Assembly (NCBI RefSeq): GCF_003967555.1
Contig: NZ_BIFS01000002.1
Span: forward strand, 1,984,001 to 2,048,000
Origin: Dictyobacter kobayashii
GTDB lineage: Bacteria; Chloroflexota; Ktedonobacteria; Ktedonobacterales; Ktedonobacteraceae
Direction of reading: 5' to 3'
DNA length: 64,000 nt
Both the position numbers and the translations under genes were made by a program. Below the pieces are notes generated by a model. It was given only the letters and a program-made list of their open reading frames with translations. It was not told the DNA's origin and searched no databases. Of the stretch, positions 42,128-50,871 are shown piece after piece. Positions within the stretch are counted from its first letter, which is position 1. Every line of letters begins with the position of its first letter.

Positions 42128-42317
42128 ATGTGTGGAGTGTGTGTGGTGGGCGGCCGCAGCCTCCTCCCTCCTGAAAACAGGGAGATCACGAGCAAGCGAT
42201 ACTATGGACCTTCTTTCCTATGTGGAGTGTATGGTGGGCGGCCGCAGCCGCCCACCATACACTCCACACTCCCAACCCGGCGCCGCAGGCGCCACAGAGG
42301 AAAATTTAAAAGCCCTG
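42128..42317 (+). mobile_element. Palindromic repeat element, copy 4 (left-truncated, cuts the MFS gene)
   Basis: The right end TTTAAAAGCCCTG (to 42317) is intact; the left terminal repeat is missing, and the element begins abruptly inside its internal module at the MFS junction. A 22-bp perfect palindrome lies at 42221-42268, loop CGCA, and the GGCGCCGCAGGCGCC hairpin at about 42280-42294. The structure implies a deletion that removed the MFS 5' half together with the element's left end. Confidence 0.85.
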
Positions 42318-42469
42318 AATACTGTTGAAGGTAGTGGGTTTATACGTTGTAATATGCTAGAATGCAAAGGAAGGTTTCTCACAAGAATAGTGATATGCTT
42401 CGGCTTAAACTGGCATACTTACGAACCGGGAAGCCCTTTAGCGATCCCTTTTCAGAGGAGCACCCTGAT

Positions 42470-45094
42470 ATGCGACATAGACTGGATGCCGCCATTTCAT
42501 CTAGCGCCGAAATACAACACTTGAATAAACTGGAGACTCTGCTTGAGGCTATTCCTGATGGGGTGGTAAAAGTTGATACAGCCGGTCGCTTGCAAAGTAC
42601 TAATGAGGCTGCTCAGCGGCTCCTGGTCCGCATTGCCTCTGATGCATCAGAGGCAAAAGATATACTGAGGCCAGTGCGAGCAACCTCGCTACGCGCCCGT
42701 GATATTCAGGGGCATTTATTGACGGCCGATACCACTCCCATCACTCGCATGCTACGCGGTGAAACCCTGTCCGGCCAGCATGCTCCCATCATTCATTTCC
42801 CTACCAGGGACGGCCAGGAGTTATATTTACAGATTAGTGGGGCGCCGCTCCAGAATGAATTTGCTCAGACGGTGGGAGCGGTCGCTATTCTGCGTGATAT
42901 GACCGAATATATGCAGCGTCGTCGCTATCTTGAAGAAATGTTGCTCCAGGGAGCGATTGAGCAGAGGCGTTTACGCGCTCGTGAGGAGCGTGCTCGTCAT
43001 ATTTCGGCCCTGGTTGCGGATTCTTCCTATTCGTATCAGTTACGTGTGGATGGCGATATTAAGCGGGAGTGGACAACTGATACTTTTAGCCGTATCACTG
43101 GATATATGCCTGAAGAAATTGATCGGCTGGGGTGGTTGAATCCGGTTCTCTATCATGTCGATGACCAGCCGGCAGTACAGGCCCGTAGAGAGGCATTATT
43201 AGCGGGTGCTTCGGATGTACGCGAATGGCGTTTTATCACCAGGAATGGAGAGATGCGCTGGCTACGTGACTCTTGCCATCCGGCCAGGGATCAGGTCAGT
43301 GGCTTTTTCCATGTCTATGGAGCTGTTCATGATATCACCAGCCATAAAGAGGCTGAGGAACAGATCTATCAACTAAGCCAGCAGTTATCTGTCACTTTTG
43401 CGGCAATTACTGATGGTGTCGTTGTCTATGATCGCGATGGACGCATATTACAAGTGAATCAGGCCGCGCGCGAGCTGGGAGCCTTTGATCTCATTGCTAA
43501 TTTTTCAACTTTGCCCCTGGCAGAACGTATCCAGCTTGTACAGATGCGTTCAGATCAGCAGGCACTACCTTTAGAGCGGGCGCCATTCTATCGCGTGCTG
43601 CATGGTGAAATTCTTAGGGGGCCGCAGGTCGAAGATATTTTTATTACTGCTCTGGATGGCCGTCAACTCTGCCTCAATGTAAGTGGTGCCCCTATCCGGA
43701 ACCTGGCGGATGAGATCATTGGGGCGGTCTTGATATTTCGTGATATGACGGTCCGGCGACGGCAAGAGTTGCGCACCCAGCACGCGCTGGATGCTTTGCT
43801 GGCGATGGCTGAAGCGCTGGTTCATTCGACCGAGCAGGTAACTTTTCCCGATAATATGGCCGATCAGGCAGCGTATATTTCAAGGCAAGAAGCTGTCCAG
43901 CATTTGCTCTCGCTGACCCGTGATCTTCTAGGGGCACGGGCGGCCTGTATTGTCACCATGGAGCCAGAGGCGCACCGCCTGGCCCCGGTGGCTGTCATGG
44001 GGCTGCCAGGTGAGCAAGAAGAGCGTTTCTGGGCGGATATGTCTCGCGCGCATCTGCATGATTATTTTCAACCTGAACTCTGTGAGCTACTTTTGGCCGG
44101 TGAGCCCGTTTTATTAGATATGGCAGAGTTACCAGGGATAAACATGCCTACTTATGGTATGCTCCAGATGCTGGTTGCTCCATTACACATCGGCGAACAA
44201 TGCCTGGGTTTGCTGGCGGTGGACGCTCCTTCAGTTGAGCAGGAATATCCTCTCCATGAAGCGCTGGTCCTGTTAAAAGTAATTGGTAAATTGACGGCCC
44301 TGGTTATTGAGCGTGAACGCTTGATCCATGAGCGCATCATTGCTCAGGCGCGTGCGTTAGCTGAGAGCGAGGCGAATCGTCAGAAAGACGAATTTTTGCG
44401 CCTGGCCAGCCATGAATTACGCACACCTTTAGCAACTATCCGGGCCAGCCTTCAGTTTACGCGGCGAAAACTAAACCATTTGCAAGAGCAAACAGCACAG
44501 GAAGATCCGCTGGAGCGTTTAGAGGAGATGCTCAATCGCGGCGAGCGCCAGGTCGCGGTTGAAAGTCGCTTGATTGGAGATTTGCTGGACGTTTCTCGTA
44601 TACAAGAAGACCGGCTTGAGTTACAATCTAAATTATGCAATCTGTTAGACGTAGTACGTAATGTCGTCGCTGATCTACAGGCTGGTAATATGCTGCGCAC
44701 CATCCGGGTGATAGTGCCAGAGGGCGAAGATATGATCCCTGTCGTTGCTGACGTGGAACGTATTGGACAGGTACTCACAAATTATTTAAACAATGCGATT
44801 AAATATTCACCTGTCGATAAAGCCATCAAAGTATATTTCGAGCTAGAAGAAACGGTTGTGCGGGTTGCTGTCTGCGATGATGGTCCAGGCCTGGCACAGG
44901 AAGTTCAAACAAAGGTGTGGGAGCGTTTTTATCAGGTACCTAATCGTATCGTTTATAGTGGATCATCTGGCCTGGGCTTAGGGCTCTATATTTGCCAGAA
45001 GATCATTCGCCAGCATTATGGGCAGGTTGGCGTCAAAAGTAGTCCGGGTCAGGGAGCCACTTTCTGGTTTACTTTACCCCTGGCCCTGTCATGA
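42470..45094 (+). CDS. Multi-PAS/GAF sensor histidine kinase
   Basis: 874 residues from the ATG at 42470, which has GAGGAG 9 bases upstream; the frame opens at 42362 inside the repeat boundary, so the shorter form is preferred. Domains in order: PAS (about 20-140, IPDGVVKVDTAGRLQSTN), PAS with PAC (about 185-295, TFSRITGYMPEEIDRLGW), PAS (about 305-420, ITDGVVVYDRDGRILQVN), GAF (about 465-610), HisKA with His about 648 in ASHELRTPL, ATPase with NYLNNAIKYSP, DDGPGL and GLGLGLYI. No membrane helix, so cytosolic. A response regulator follows 72 bases later. Confidence 0.92.
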   Translation: MRHRLDAAISSSAEIQHLNKLETLLEAIPDGVVKVDTAGRLQSTNEAAQRLLVRIASDASEAKDILRPVRATSLRARDIQGHLLTADTTPITRMLRGETLSGQHAPIIHFPTRDGQELYLQISGAPLQNEFAQTVGAVAILRDMTEYMQRRRYLEEMLLQGAIEQRRLRAREERARHISALVADSSYSYQLRVDGDIKREWTTDTFSRITGYMPEEIDRLGWLNPVLYHVDDQPAVQARREALLAGASDVREWRFITRNGEMRWLRDSCHPARDQVSGFFHVYGAVHDITSHKEAEEQIYQLSQQLSVTFAAITDGVVVYDRDGRILQVNQAARELGAFDLIANFSTLPLAERIQLVQMRSDQQALPLERAPFYRVLHGEILRGPQVEDIFITALDGRQLCLNVSGAPIRNLADEIIGAVLIFRDMTVRRRQELRTQHALDALLAMAEALVHSTEQVTFPDNMADQAAYISRQEAVQHLLSLTRDLLGARAACIVTMEPEAHRLAPVAVMGLPGEQEERFWADMSRAHLHDYFQPELCELLLAGEPVLLDMAELPGINMPTYGMLQMLVAPLHIGEQCLGLLAVDAPSVEQEYPLHEALVLLKVIGKLTALVIERERLIHERIIAQARALAESEANRQKDEFLRLASHELRTPLATIRASLQFTRRKLNHLQEQTAQEDPLERLEEMLNRGERQVAVESRLIGDLLDVSRIQEDRLELQSKLCNLLDVVRNVVADLQAGNMLRTIRVIVPEGEDMIPVVADVERIGQVLTNYLNNAIKYSPVDKAIKVYFELEETVVRVAVCDDGPGLAQEVQTKVWERFYQVPNRIVYSGSSGLGLGLYICQKIIRQHYGQVGVKSSPGQGATFWFTLPLALS

Positions 45095-45166
45095 ACTATG
45101 GGCACATATGAGAACATACCCAACCAGGGAAATACGAACAACCAGCTTAGCAGAAAAGAGAGGAAT

Positions 45167-45631
45167 ATGGATCGTAGCACACAGGCACCCTTGCTGTTGA
45201 TCGAAGACAACGACGAGGACGTAGAACTCATAGAGTGGGCCTTAAAGAAACTTTCGATTACTATTCCTCTAGTTCGGTGTGCGGATGGAGAGGAGGCCCT
45301 GGATTACCTGTATCATCGCAATAACTACAGTGATCCTCAGCAATCCCCCATCCCCGCCCTGATTCTGTTAGATTTACAACTGGTAGCTGTAGATGGGCTT
45401 GAAGTTCTGCAGGAGATTAAGCAAGACGAACGTTTGCGTATGATACCAGTTATTGTCTGGACGTCATCTTCCGACGAGCACGATATAGAAATCAGCTTTA
45501 AACAAGGAGCCAGCAGCTATATACTGAAACCCATGAGCGTTCAGCGCTTGCTTGCTATCATTGAAATGCTCAATCAATACTGGTTTGGAGTGGCCACCCT
45601 ACCAGAAAAAACCGTTCTAATGCCCGAGTAA
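45167..45631 (+). CDS. Single-domain response regulator (Rcp1-like)
   Basis: 154 residues, one receiver domain with no output domain. Acidic pocket in LLIEDNDED (about 11-18), phospho-acceptor Asp69 in LILLDLQL, switch Thr/Ser near 99-101 (IVWTSSS) and Lys121 in SYILKPM. The insertion around HRNNYSDPQQSPIPA is the pattern of Rcp1-type regulators, which pair with phytochrome-like or PAS kinases. The ATG at 45167 follows AGAGAGG; an earlier in-frame ATG at 45098 is less likely. It is probably the partner of the kinase just upstream, on the same transcript. Confidence 0.92.
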   Translation: MDRSTQAPLLLIEDNDEDVELIEWALKKLSITIPLVRCADGEEALDYLYHRNNYSDPQQSPIPALILLDLQLVAVDGLEVLQEIKQDERLRMIPVIVWTSSSDEHDIEISFKQGASSYILKPMSVQRLLAIIEMLNQYWFGVATLPEKTVLMPE

Positions 45632-45669
45632 ATGAATACCCCTCGTTTTGATGTGTGAGCAGCTAGCCA

Positions 45670-46206
45670 TCCGCAGACAGTACTAATGGCGTCGCAAACA
45701 AGTAGTTGGTCTGGTTAGTCATCCCAACCCTCGTTTGAGATACTAACAGCGTCGCAAACAAGTAGTTGGTCTGGTTAGTCATCCCAACCCTCGTTTGTGG
45801 TATTAATGGCGTCGCAAACAAGCAGATAGAGCAGCAAGTCATCCCAACCCTTGTTTGAGGTGTGCATTGTGGGCGGCCGCCCGTAGGCAGTACTAATGGC
45901 GTCGCAAACAAGCAGATGGAGAAGCGAGTCATCCCAACCCTCGTTTGAAGCACCAACGGCGTCGCAAACAAGCAGATGGAGAAGCGAGTCATCCCAACCC
46001 TCGTTTGAAGCACCAACGGCATCACAAACAAGCAGATGGGGCAGCGAGTCATCCCAACCCTCGTTTGAAGCACCAATGGCGTCGCAAACAAGCAGATGGG
46101 GCAGCGAGTTATCCCAACCCTCGTTTGAGGTGTGCATTGTGGGCGGCCGCAGCCGCCCACAATGCACACCTCAAACCCCAACCCGGCGCCGCAGGCGCCA
46201 AAAGGC
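45670..46206. repeat. 60-bp tandem array plus palindrome, repeat family copy 5
   Basis: Seven units of 60 bp with GTCGCAAACAAG at 45691, 45751, 45811, 45901, 45961, 46021 (ATCACAAACAAG) and 46081. Units at 45901 and 45961 are identical over 60 bases. After the third and the seventh unit the block ends in GAGGTGTGCATTGTGGGCGG; the second such end forms a perfect 24-bp-arm palindrome (46124-46147 with 46152-46175), followed by CCCAACCC and the GGCGCCGCAGGCGCC hairpin shared with the other elements. Because 60 is a multiple of three, long open frames cross it on both strands; none has a start site or codon use that supports a gene. Confidence 0.85.
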
Positions 46207-46358
46207 CCTCGCGGCAGCGCAAAAGGGGTTGTAATGCTATGGGTTGTATGATATATAAAAAGAATAAATTAAGAGCTTGAAAAGAATGGGCGTGGGCACC
46301 CACCTCTTACCTAAGATGTGACGCACTCACAACGACACGGGTCAACTTTTCTGCGTGA

Positions 46359-47516
46359 ATGGGAGCAACAAGCTTGCAATCTTTGTTTACTCTGCCTTTT
46401 TTTTTACGTCACTCACCGCTTCGTGTACGTATGGCTATCTTTCTAAGTTGTTGCATTGCCATTTTTATTGTGATTTCATTTGTTCTATTTGATGCCTCCG
46501 ATACCAGGATCGTGACTATCTGTGCTATTCCTGTTGCGGTCGCGTCTTGCATGTTTCGCATACGGGTTGCCTTCCTCTGTGCGTTGATCATCCTCCTGAT
46601 CACCGCAGGCCTCTTGACCATGCAACTGCACACCTTTCTCTGGCCCGCTCGTATTATTGAAGGTTTTCTATTTGGAGCGCTGGTCCTTGGGGTGGAACTG
46701 ATCTGTTTCAGTTTCCTGGCTTCCTCAGTGAATTTGTCTGAAGCGGCAAAAAGACAATCCCTGCGTGCCGAGCAACAATTGAGTTTGGCATATGAGCAGC
46801 AACAGCAGCTAGAAGAATTGCGCGATCAGTTTCTGATGAATGTCAGCCATGAATTACGGACCCCGCTTACCGAGGTGAAGGGTTACATCAATCTGTTATT
46901 GGAATATGGTAATAAGATTGATGAGGAGACGCAGAGCTCGTTTTTGCAGAGTGCCTCTTATGGCTGTGATGAGCTTGAGTTAATCATTGGTAATGTACTG
47001 GATATGTCGCGTATTGGCAAAGACCTGAAGCCGTTACGGATGCAGGAGTTGCTCCTGGCTGTGACGCTGCATGAAATATGTGAACATGTCTATCTACAGG
47101 ATCACACGCTACACCTGGATATTCCAGCTGATCTGACCGTGATGGCGGATCGGCAGCAGTTGCGCCAGGTGTTACGTAATCTGATTTCAAACGCTTGTAA
47201 GTATTCTCCTGCTCACACTTCGGTTGTTGTAAGCGCCGGTGCCTGGGAAGATGATATGGTTCGCCTCTGTGTGCAGGATGCCGGGGCTGGTATTGTGGCT
47301 GCTGATGTTCCCCAGCTCTTCCAGAAATTTTCGCGCCTGAAGCGAGATATCGCCAGTTCAGTGCGTGGTACCGGCCTGGGACTGTATATCAGCAAGCAAT
47401 TTGTTGAGGGCATGGGGGGACGTATCTGGGTGGTGAGTGAGGGCGTTCCAGGGAAAGGGAGTTGTTTCTGTTTTACGCTGCGCCAGGGTGCAGCTACCAG
47501 GGTAGATGGAGTATGA
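46359..47516 (+). CDS. Membrane sensor histidine kinase
   Basis: 385 residues. Four hydrophobic helices in the first 125 residues (VRMAIFLSCCIAIFIVISFVLF, IVTICAIPVAVASCMF, VAFLCALIILLITAGLL, and one near IIEGFLFGALVLGVELICF) form a MASE-like sensor without a periplasmic domain; a Gln-rich coiled linker leads to HisKA with His about 164 in MNVSHELRTPLTEVKGY, then an ATPase (LRNLISNACKYSPAH, QDAGAGI, GTGLGLYIS). No regulator is adjacent, though the receiver protein at 45167 is close. The ribosome binding site is weak. Confidence 0.9.
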   Translation: MGATSLQSLFTLPFFLRHSPLRVRMAIFLSCCIAIFIVISFVLFDASDTRIVTICAIPVAVASCMFRIRVAFLCALIILLITAGLLTMQLHTFLWPARIIEGFLFGALVLGVELICFSFLASSVNLSEAAKRQSLRAEQQLSLAYEQQQQLEELRDQFLMNVSHELRTPLTEVKGYINLLLEYGNKIDEETQSSFLQSASYGCDELELIIGNVLDMSRIGKDLKPLRMQELLLAVTLHEICEHVYLQDHTLHLDIPADLTVMADRQQLRQVLRNLISNACKYSPAHTSVVVSAGAWEDDMVRLCVQDAGAGIVAADVPQLFQKFSRLKRDIASSVRGTGLGLYISKQFVEGMGGRIWVVSEGVPGKGSCFCFTLRQGAATRVDGV

Positions 47517-47524
47517 AGTAGACT

Positions 47525-47997
47525 ATGCCACAAAATCATTATGAGCTCGTAGCTTTGATTCCGGCCCCTCCCACGGCTGTGTATGCTGTGCTGGCCGATT
47601 ATCGCCATGGGCATGCGCAGATTGTGCCGAAGCAGTATATACGTCAATTAGCGGTCGAGTCGGTGGTCAGGGAGCAGGGACCGTAATCAGTTATCGGGTA
47701 CATGCCTATGGGATCGAACGTGGCGCTCGCGCCATTATTAGTGAGCCTGAGCCGGGCAGGGTACTGGTTGAACGTGAAACCACATCGTCCCTCGTTACAA
47801 CCTTTGCTGTGACCCCTGCCATGAATGGTGAGCAAGCGCATGTTCAGATCGCTGCTCATTGGGAGCCTGCGCCAACATTGTGGGGCAAGCTGCAGCAAGC
47901 CTTCTATCCGAACGTGCTGAAAAATGTGTTCACTCAAGAGCTTAATGCCCTGGCTAAAGTGGTTGCTAAAGCTCGGCATTCTGGTGCGAGATCCTGA
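47525..47997 (+). CDS. SRPBCC (START-like) domain protein (frameshift at 47662)
   Basis: About 157 residues once repaired. The first 46 residues (HYELVALIPAPPTAVYAVLADYRHGHAQIVPKQYIRQLAV) are the classic SRPBCC entrance; after adding one G at GG 47662-47663 the frame continues GGQGAGTVISYRVHAYG...ARAIISEPEPGRVLVE and ends with the C-terminal helix FTQELNALAKVVAKA. Ligand-binding hydrophobic pocket fold; ligand unknown. It begins 8 bases after the kinase stop on the same strand. The break hides it from a plain open-frame search. Confidence 0.8.
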
Positions 47998-48031
47998 ATC
48001 CAGTTTAGCGCCAGCGATAGGATAGGGTTAC

Positions 48032-48514
48032 TCAGGAGCGTACAAAGCTCCAACTGAGCATCTCGCCATGGGAAAATGGCATCACACCATGGAATGGTCG
48101 TGGATCTTCATCAAAAACCATCGGCAAAAATTGATGGTCGCTAGGCCACAGCGGTAGCGTTGGAATCGCTGTGCGTTCCACCCACTCCAGTGTCCCCTCA
48201 TCATTGCCTGCATGAGCCTCCCCGTGCCAGCCATCAATAATAAAGATAAAGCCAAACCAGTCCTGCCCCTGTTTGCCAAAGCCGGGCCAGGAGATAGTGC
48301 CGCGCAATAGCATATGATCGACGATGAGTCCTGATTCTTCCTCGATCTCGCGCTTCATGCAGGACATAATATCTTCATTTGCATTCAATTTTCCGCCCAG
48401 GCCATTATATTTGCCATAGTGGAGATCATCGGGGCGCTTATTGCGATGGATCATCAAAACATGTGATCCATCTGGCGACAAGATATACCCTAGCGTTGCT
48501 ACAATTGAGGCCAT
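48032..48514 (-). CDS. NUDIX hydrolase, MutT/8-oxo-dGTP diphosphatase type
   Basis: 160 residues. The NUDIX box GGKLNANEDIMSCMKREIEEESGL (about 39-62) has all catalytic residues; the preceding HRNKRPDDLHYGKYNGLGG and the following FGKQGQDWFGFIF match the oxidised purine nucleotide group that includes MTH1-like YjhB/MutX proteins. It is proposed to cleanse the nucleotide pool. Divergence from the SRPBCC gene is 34 bases tail to tail. The HAD gene follows upstream on the same strand, 35 bases away, so the two may be an operon. Confidence 0.88.
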   Translation of the reverse strand: MASIVATLGYILSPDGSHVLMIHRNKRPDDLHYGKYNGLGGKLNANEDIMSCMKREIEEESGLIVDHMLLRGTISWPGFGKQGQDWFGFIFIIDGWHGEAHAGNDEGTLEWVERTAIPTLPLWPSDHQFLPMVFDEDPRPFHGVMPFSHGEMLSWSFVRS

Positions 48515-48549
48515 AGTATCTTTAAACTCCAGTCTTTCTTATAACGATT

Positions 48550-49344
48550 TTATCCCTGTTTATTCTTTCCATTCATCTCAGCATCGCCAGGATGTAAGCC
48601 TAGCAGGGGGAGTAGATCAGCGAAGGTACGAACGGTCAGATCAGCAACTTCGGGTGAGATCTGTTCCGGCCACTGGCGCGGGGCATGGTGAATCCAGACC
48701 GTTTTCATGCCTACCTGGTGGGCGCCCCAGATATCAAACTCGGGGTTGTCACCCACAAACAGAATCTCGCTGGTTGGTTTTTGCAGACATTGGGCGGCCG
48801 CCAGAAAGATCGAGGGATCAGGTTTCTGGGCTCCAAATTCTTTGGAGACAAAAATGCAGTCTGTGAATGCATCGATACCTAAGGTCTGGATCTTGCGTTT
48901 CTGCTGCTGCGCTTCGCCGTTGGTGACGATACCAAAGGGAATTTGTTGCGCCTGTAATTTCTGCAGCAGGTACAAAATCTCATCTTCCAACACGATATGT
49001 CCAATCACATCGCGTTGATATTCAGCAATGAGTTGCTCATGTGACCCACTTACCTGTGGATAATTGCGTTGGACACGCGTAAAGTACTCATCGCGTGGTG
49101 TATAACCGTGATTATCGATTTCAACCAGGTAATCGACCATCCCCTCTAATTCAGCTTTTTGAGCCGGATCGTGATACCGTTGTGCAAACTCTCTGGCCCA
49201 ACCATAAAATGCCTTGCTTCGATGATGAAGGGTATCGTCTAGATCGAATAAAAGTGCGCTTGTCTGGAGGGGAAGTAAAGTTTTCTTAGTCTGTAAATCT
49301 GACACGTTTCTCTTCTCCATTACCATGGAAGGCTGTTCTGTCAT
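48550..49344 (-). CDS. HAD-superfamily hydrolase (REG-2/YjjG-like)
   Basis: 264 residues. Motif I FDLDDTLHH with nucleophile Asp (about 34), motif II in IVTNGEAQQQKRKI (Thr about 137), Lys in SKEFGAQKPDPSIF and motif IV FVGDNPEFDIWGAHQVGM. The helical cap between motif I and II makes it subfamily I, commonly nucleotide 5'-phosphatases or haloacid dehalogenase-like. It could dephosphorylate the NUDIX product, which would fit the shared orientation; that is inference. Later starts at 49326 or 49320 are possible. A small TGGGCATA inverted repeat overlaps the start (49348-49368). Confidence 0.88.
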   Translation of the reverse strand: MTEQPSMVMEKRNVSDLQTKKTLLPLQTSALLFDLDDTLHHRSKAFYGWAREFAQRYHDPAQKAELEGMVDYLVEIDNHGYTPRDEYFTRVQRNYPQVSGSHEQLIAEYQRDVIGHIVLEDEILYLLQKLQAQQIPFGIVTNGEAQQQKRKIQTLGIDAFTDCIFVSKEFGAQKPDPSIFLAAAQCLQKPTSEILFVGDNPEFDIWGAHQVGMKTVWIHHAPRQWPEQISPEVADLTVRTFADLLPLLGLHPGDAEMNGKNKQG

Positions 49345-49409
49345 CTATGGGCATAGTACTTATGCCCAACAATAATCTTCATCATAACACAATATTTGCC
49401 CTCCCATAA

Positions 49410-49652
49410 ATCACTTTTGGCGCCTGCGGCGCCGGGTTGAGAGTATGGAGTATGTGTAGTGGGCGGCCGCCCACTACACATACTCCATACAGGAAAGAAT
49501 TGGCATCGTGTCGCTTGCTGGTGATCTCTCTGTTTGCAGGAGGGAGGAGGCTGCGGCCGCCCACCACCCACACTCCACACATGAAAGAATGGACATCGTA
49601 TCGCTTGCTCGTCATCTCCCTGCGATCTCTGGTCGAACAGTAAAAAGCCCTG
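49410..49652 (-). mobile_element. Palindromic repeat element, copy 6 (long form, one end eroded)
   Basis: The 49652 end, read on the minus strand, is CAGGGCTTTTTACTGTTCG, identical over 19 bases to the left end of copy 1. The other end (near 49410) has lost its terminal repeat. The central palindrome at 49443-49490 is perfect: 24-bp arms, no loop. A second internal module (49535-49620) repeats the ATCGTATCGCTTGCTCG block. Confidence 0.82.
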
Positions 49653-49814
49653 ATACCCTAACGCTTTTTTTCTTTTGGCTTCTCGAGGTGACAAAAGAAA
49701 AAAGCTTCAGGATATGTTAAAATAGTTCAAAATGATCCTTGCTTTGGTTGCTGCAGAACTCATATTTTATTCTGTATATGCTGGATAGTATTCTCGAAGA
49801 AAGAGGGCTTGTCT

Positions 49815-50729
49815 ATGACCGTTTCAGTTAGAGTTTCTTCGGAGTCTGGTGCTACCCATCCATCACTAACATTTGTTCGCTATACTGTGCCACATGAAGG
49901 GCATGCCTATTATAATGATGATACCATCTTATTAGATCGACAACGTGGGTTAGCCGCGGTCTTTGATGGGGTTGGTTCAAGTGCCGGTCAGGTGGCTTCA
50001 CGCCTGGCGGCACGTATCATGCGACGCTCCTGGAAGAAAGCTCACGCCGAAGCGCGCATCATCCCTTTTTCGACTCCTCTAAATCTGGAAGATACATTGC
50101 TGCATATGTTTAATGCCGCTCATGAACAGATTATTCTAGAAGGAGAGCGGCGTGCTGAGAGCATGCAAGAATATGCCAGCTATCCCGCAACTACCGCCGC
50201 CTTAACCCTCTTTTCCTATAATGAAGATAGCAGTACTTACCATATGTTTTATGCCCACGTTGGAGACAGCCGTATTTATCTCTGGCGCCCAGATCAGGAT
50301 TTTCAGCGTTTGACGGATGATGATGGATATCTCTCTTTAAAAATATTGGATGGCTCAATTACTCCTGAGGATGCTTTGCGCATTGATCAGGCTAGCAATG
50401 TCAGTGAATTAAATCGTCTTGAGAAAAGTTATTTTGATAAACGTAATGGCATTACCCAGGCGTTGGGACACGATAAGGAGCTGGCTGTGCATATTGGACA
50501 TATAGATATTCAGCCCGGCGATCGAGTCCTGCTGTGTTCAGATGGTATCCACGATAACCTGACCGATCAGACATTAGCTCACTTGCTGCAAACAGAGAAA
50601 CGCACCGCCGTAGCGAGAAAAATCGTGCAACAGGCGATTGCCAGTTCGCGCCAGACCGTTTCGGAAAATATGCGTGCGAAAAGTGATGATATGAGCGCAG
50701 TGGTCATCACCTGTGCCTCCGCCTCCTGA
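49815..50729 (+). CDS. PP2C-family serine/threonine protein phosphatase
   Basis: 304 residues. PPM motifs: metal Asp/Gly pair in AAVFDGVGSSAGQVASRL (about 50), HVGDSRIYLWR (about 148), LLCSDGIHDNLTD (about 238) and the closing SDDMSAVVI (about 293). All metal ligands are present. Starts at ATG 49815 with AAGAGGG upstream; the TTG at 49809 is less likely. It probably reverses Hanks-type kinase phosphorylation, but no such kinase lies in the window. The next gene, an APH-fold protein, is 142 bases downstream. Confidence 0.92.
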   Translation: MTVSVRVSSESGATHPSLTFVRYTVPHEGHAYYNDDTILLDRQRGLAAVFDGVGSSAGQVASRLAARIMRRSWKKAHAEARIIPFSTPLNLEDTLLHMFNAAHEQIILEGERRAESMQEYASYPATTAALTLFSYNEDSSTYHMFYAHVGDSRIYLWRPDQDFQRLTDDDGYLSLKILDGSITPEDALRIDQASNVSELNRLEKSYFDKRNGITQALGHDKELAVHIGHIDIQPGDRVLLCSDGIHDNLTDQTLAHLLQTEKRTAVARKIVQQAIASSRQTVSENMRAKSDDMSAVVITCASAS

Positions 50730-50871
50730 AACGCGTGCTATACTACTTATATATGCGTATAGACATCGACTATTTGATCGATGTCTATGTTTATGTTTTC
50801 GTGTATACTCTTCATGTGTCTATTATAAAGGCACAACTTTTTGCTACCTGATGTAGTGTGGGGAGAATAGA

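Noticed and set aside
45691..46130. CRISPR array
   Set aside because: Units are contiguous 60-bp tandem copies with no unique spacers and no cas genes nearby.
45896..46280. Repeat protein encoded by the 60-bp array (long frames on both strands)
   Set aside because: The frames exist because 60 is a multiple of three; the same array is open in several frames at once and none has a ribosome binding site.
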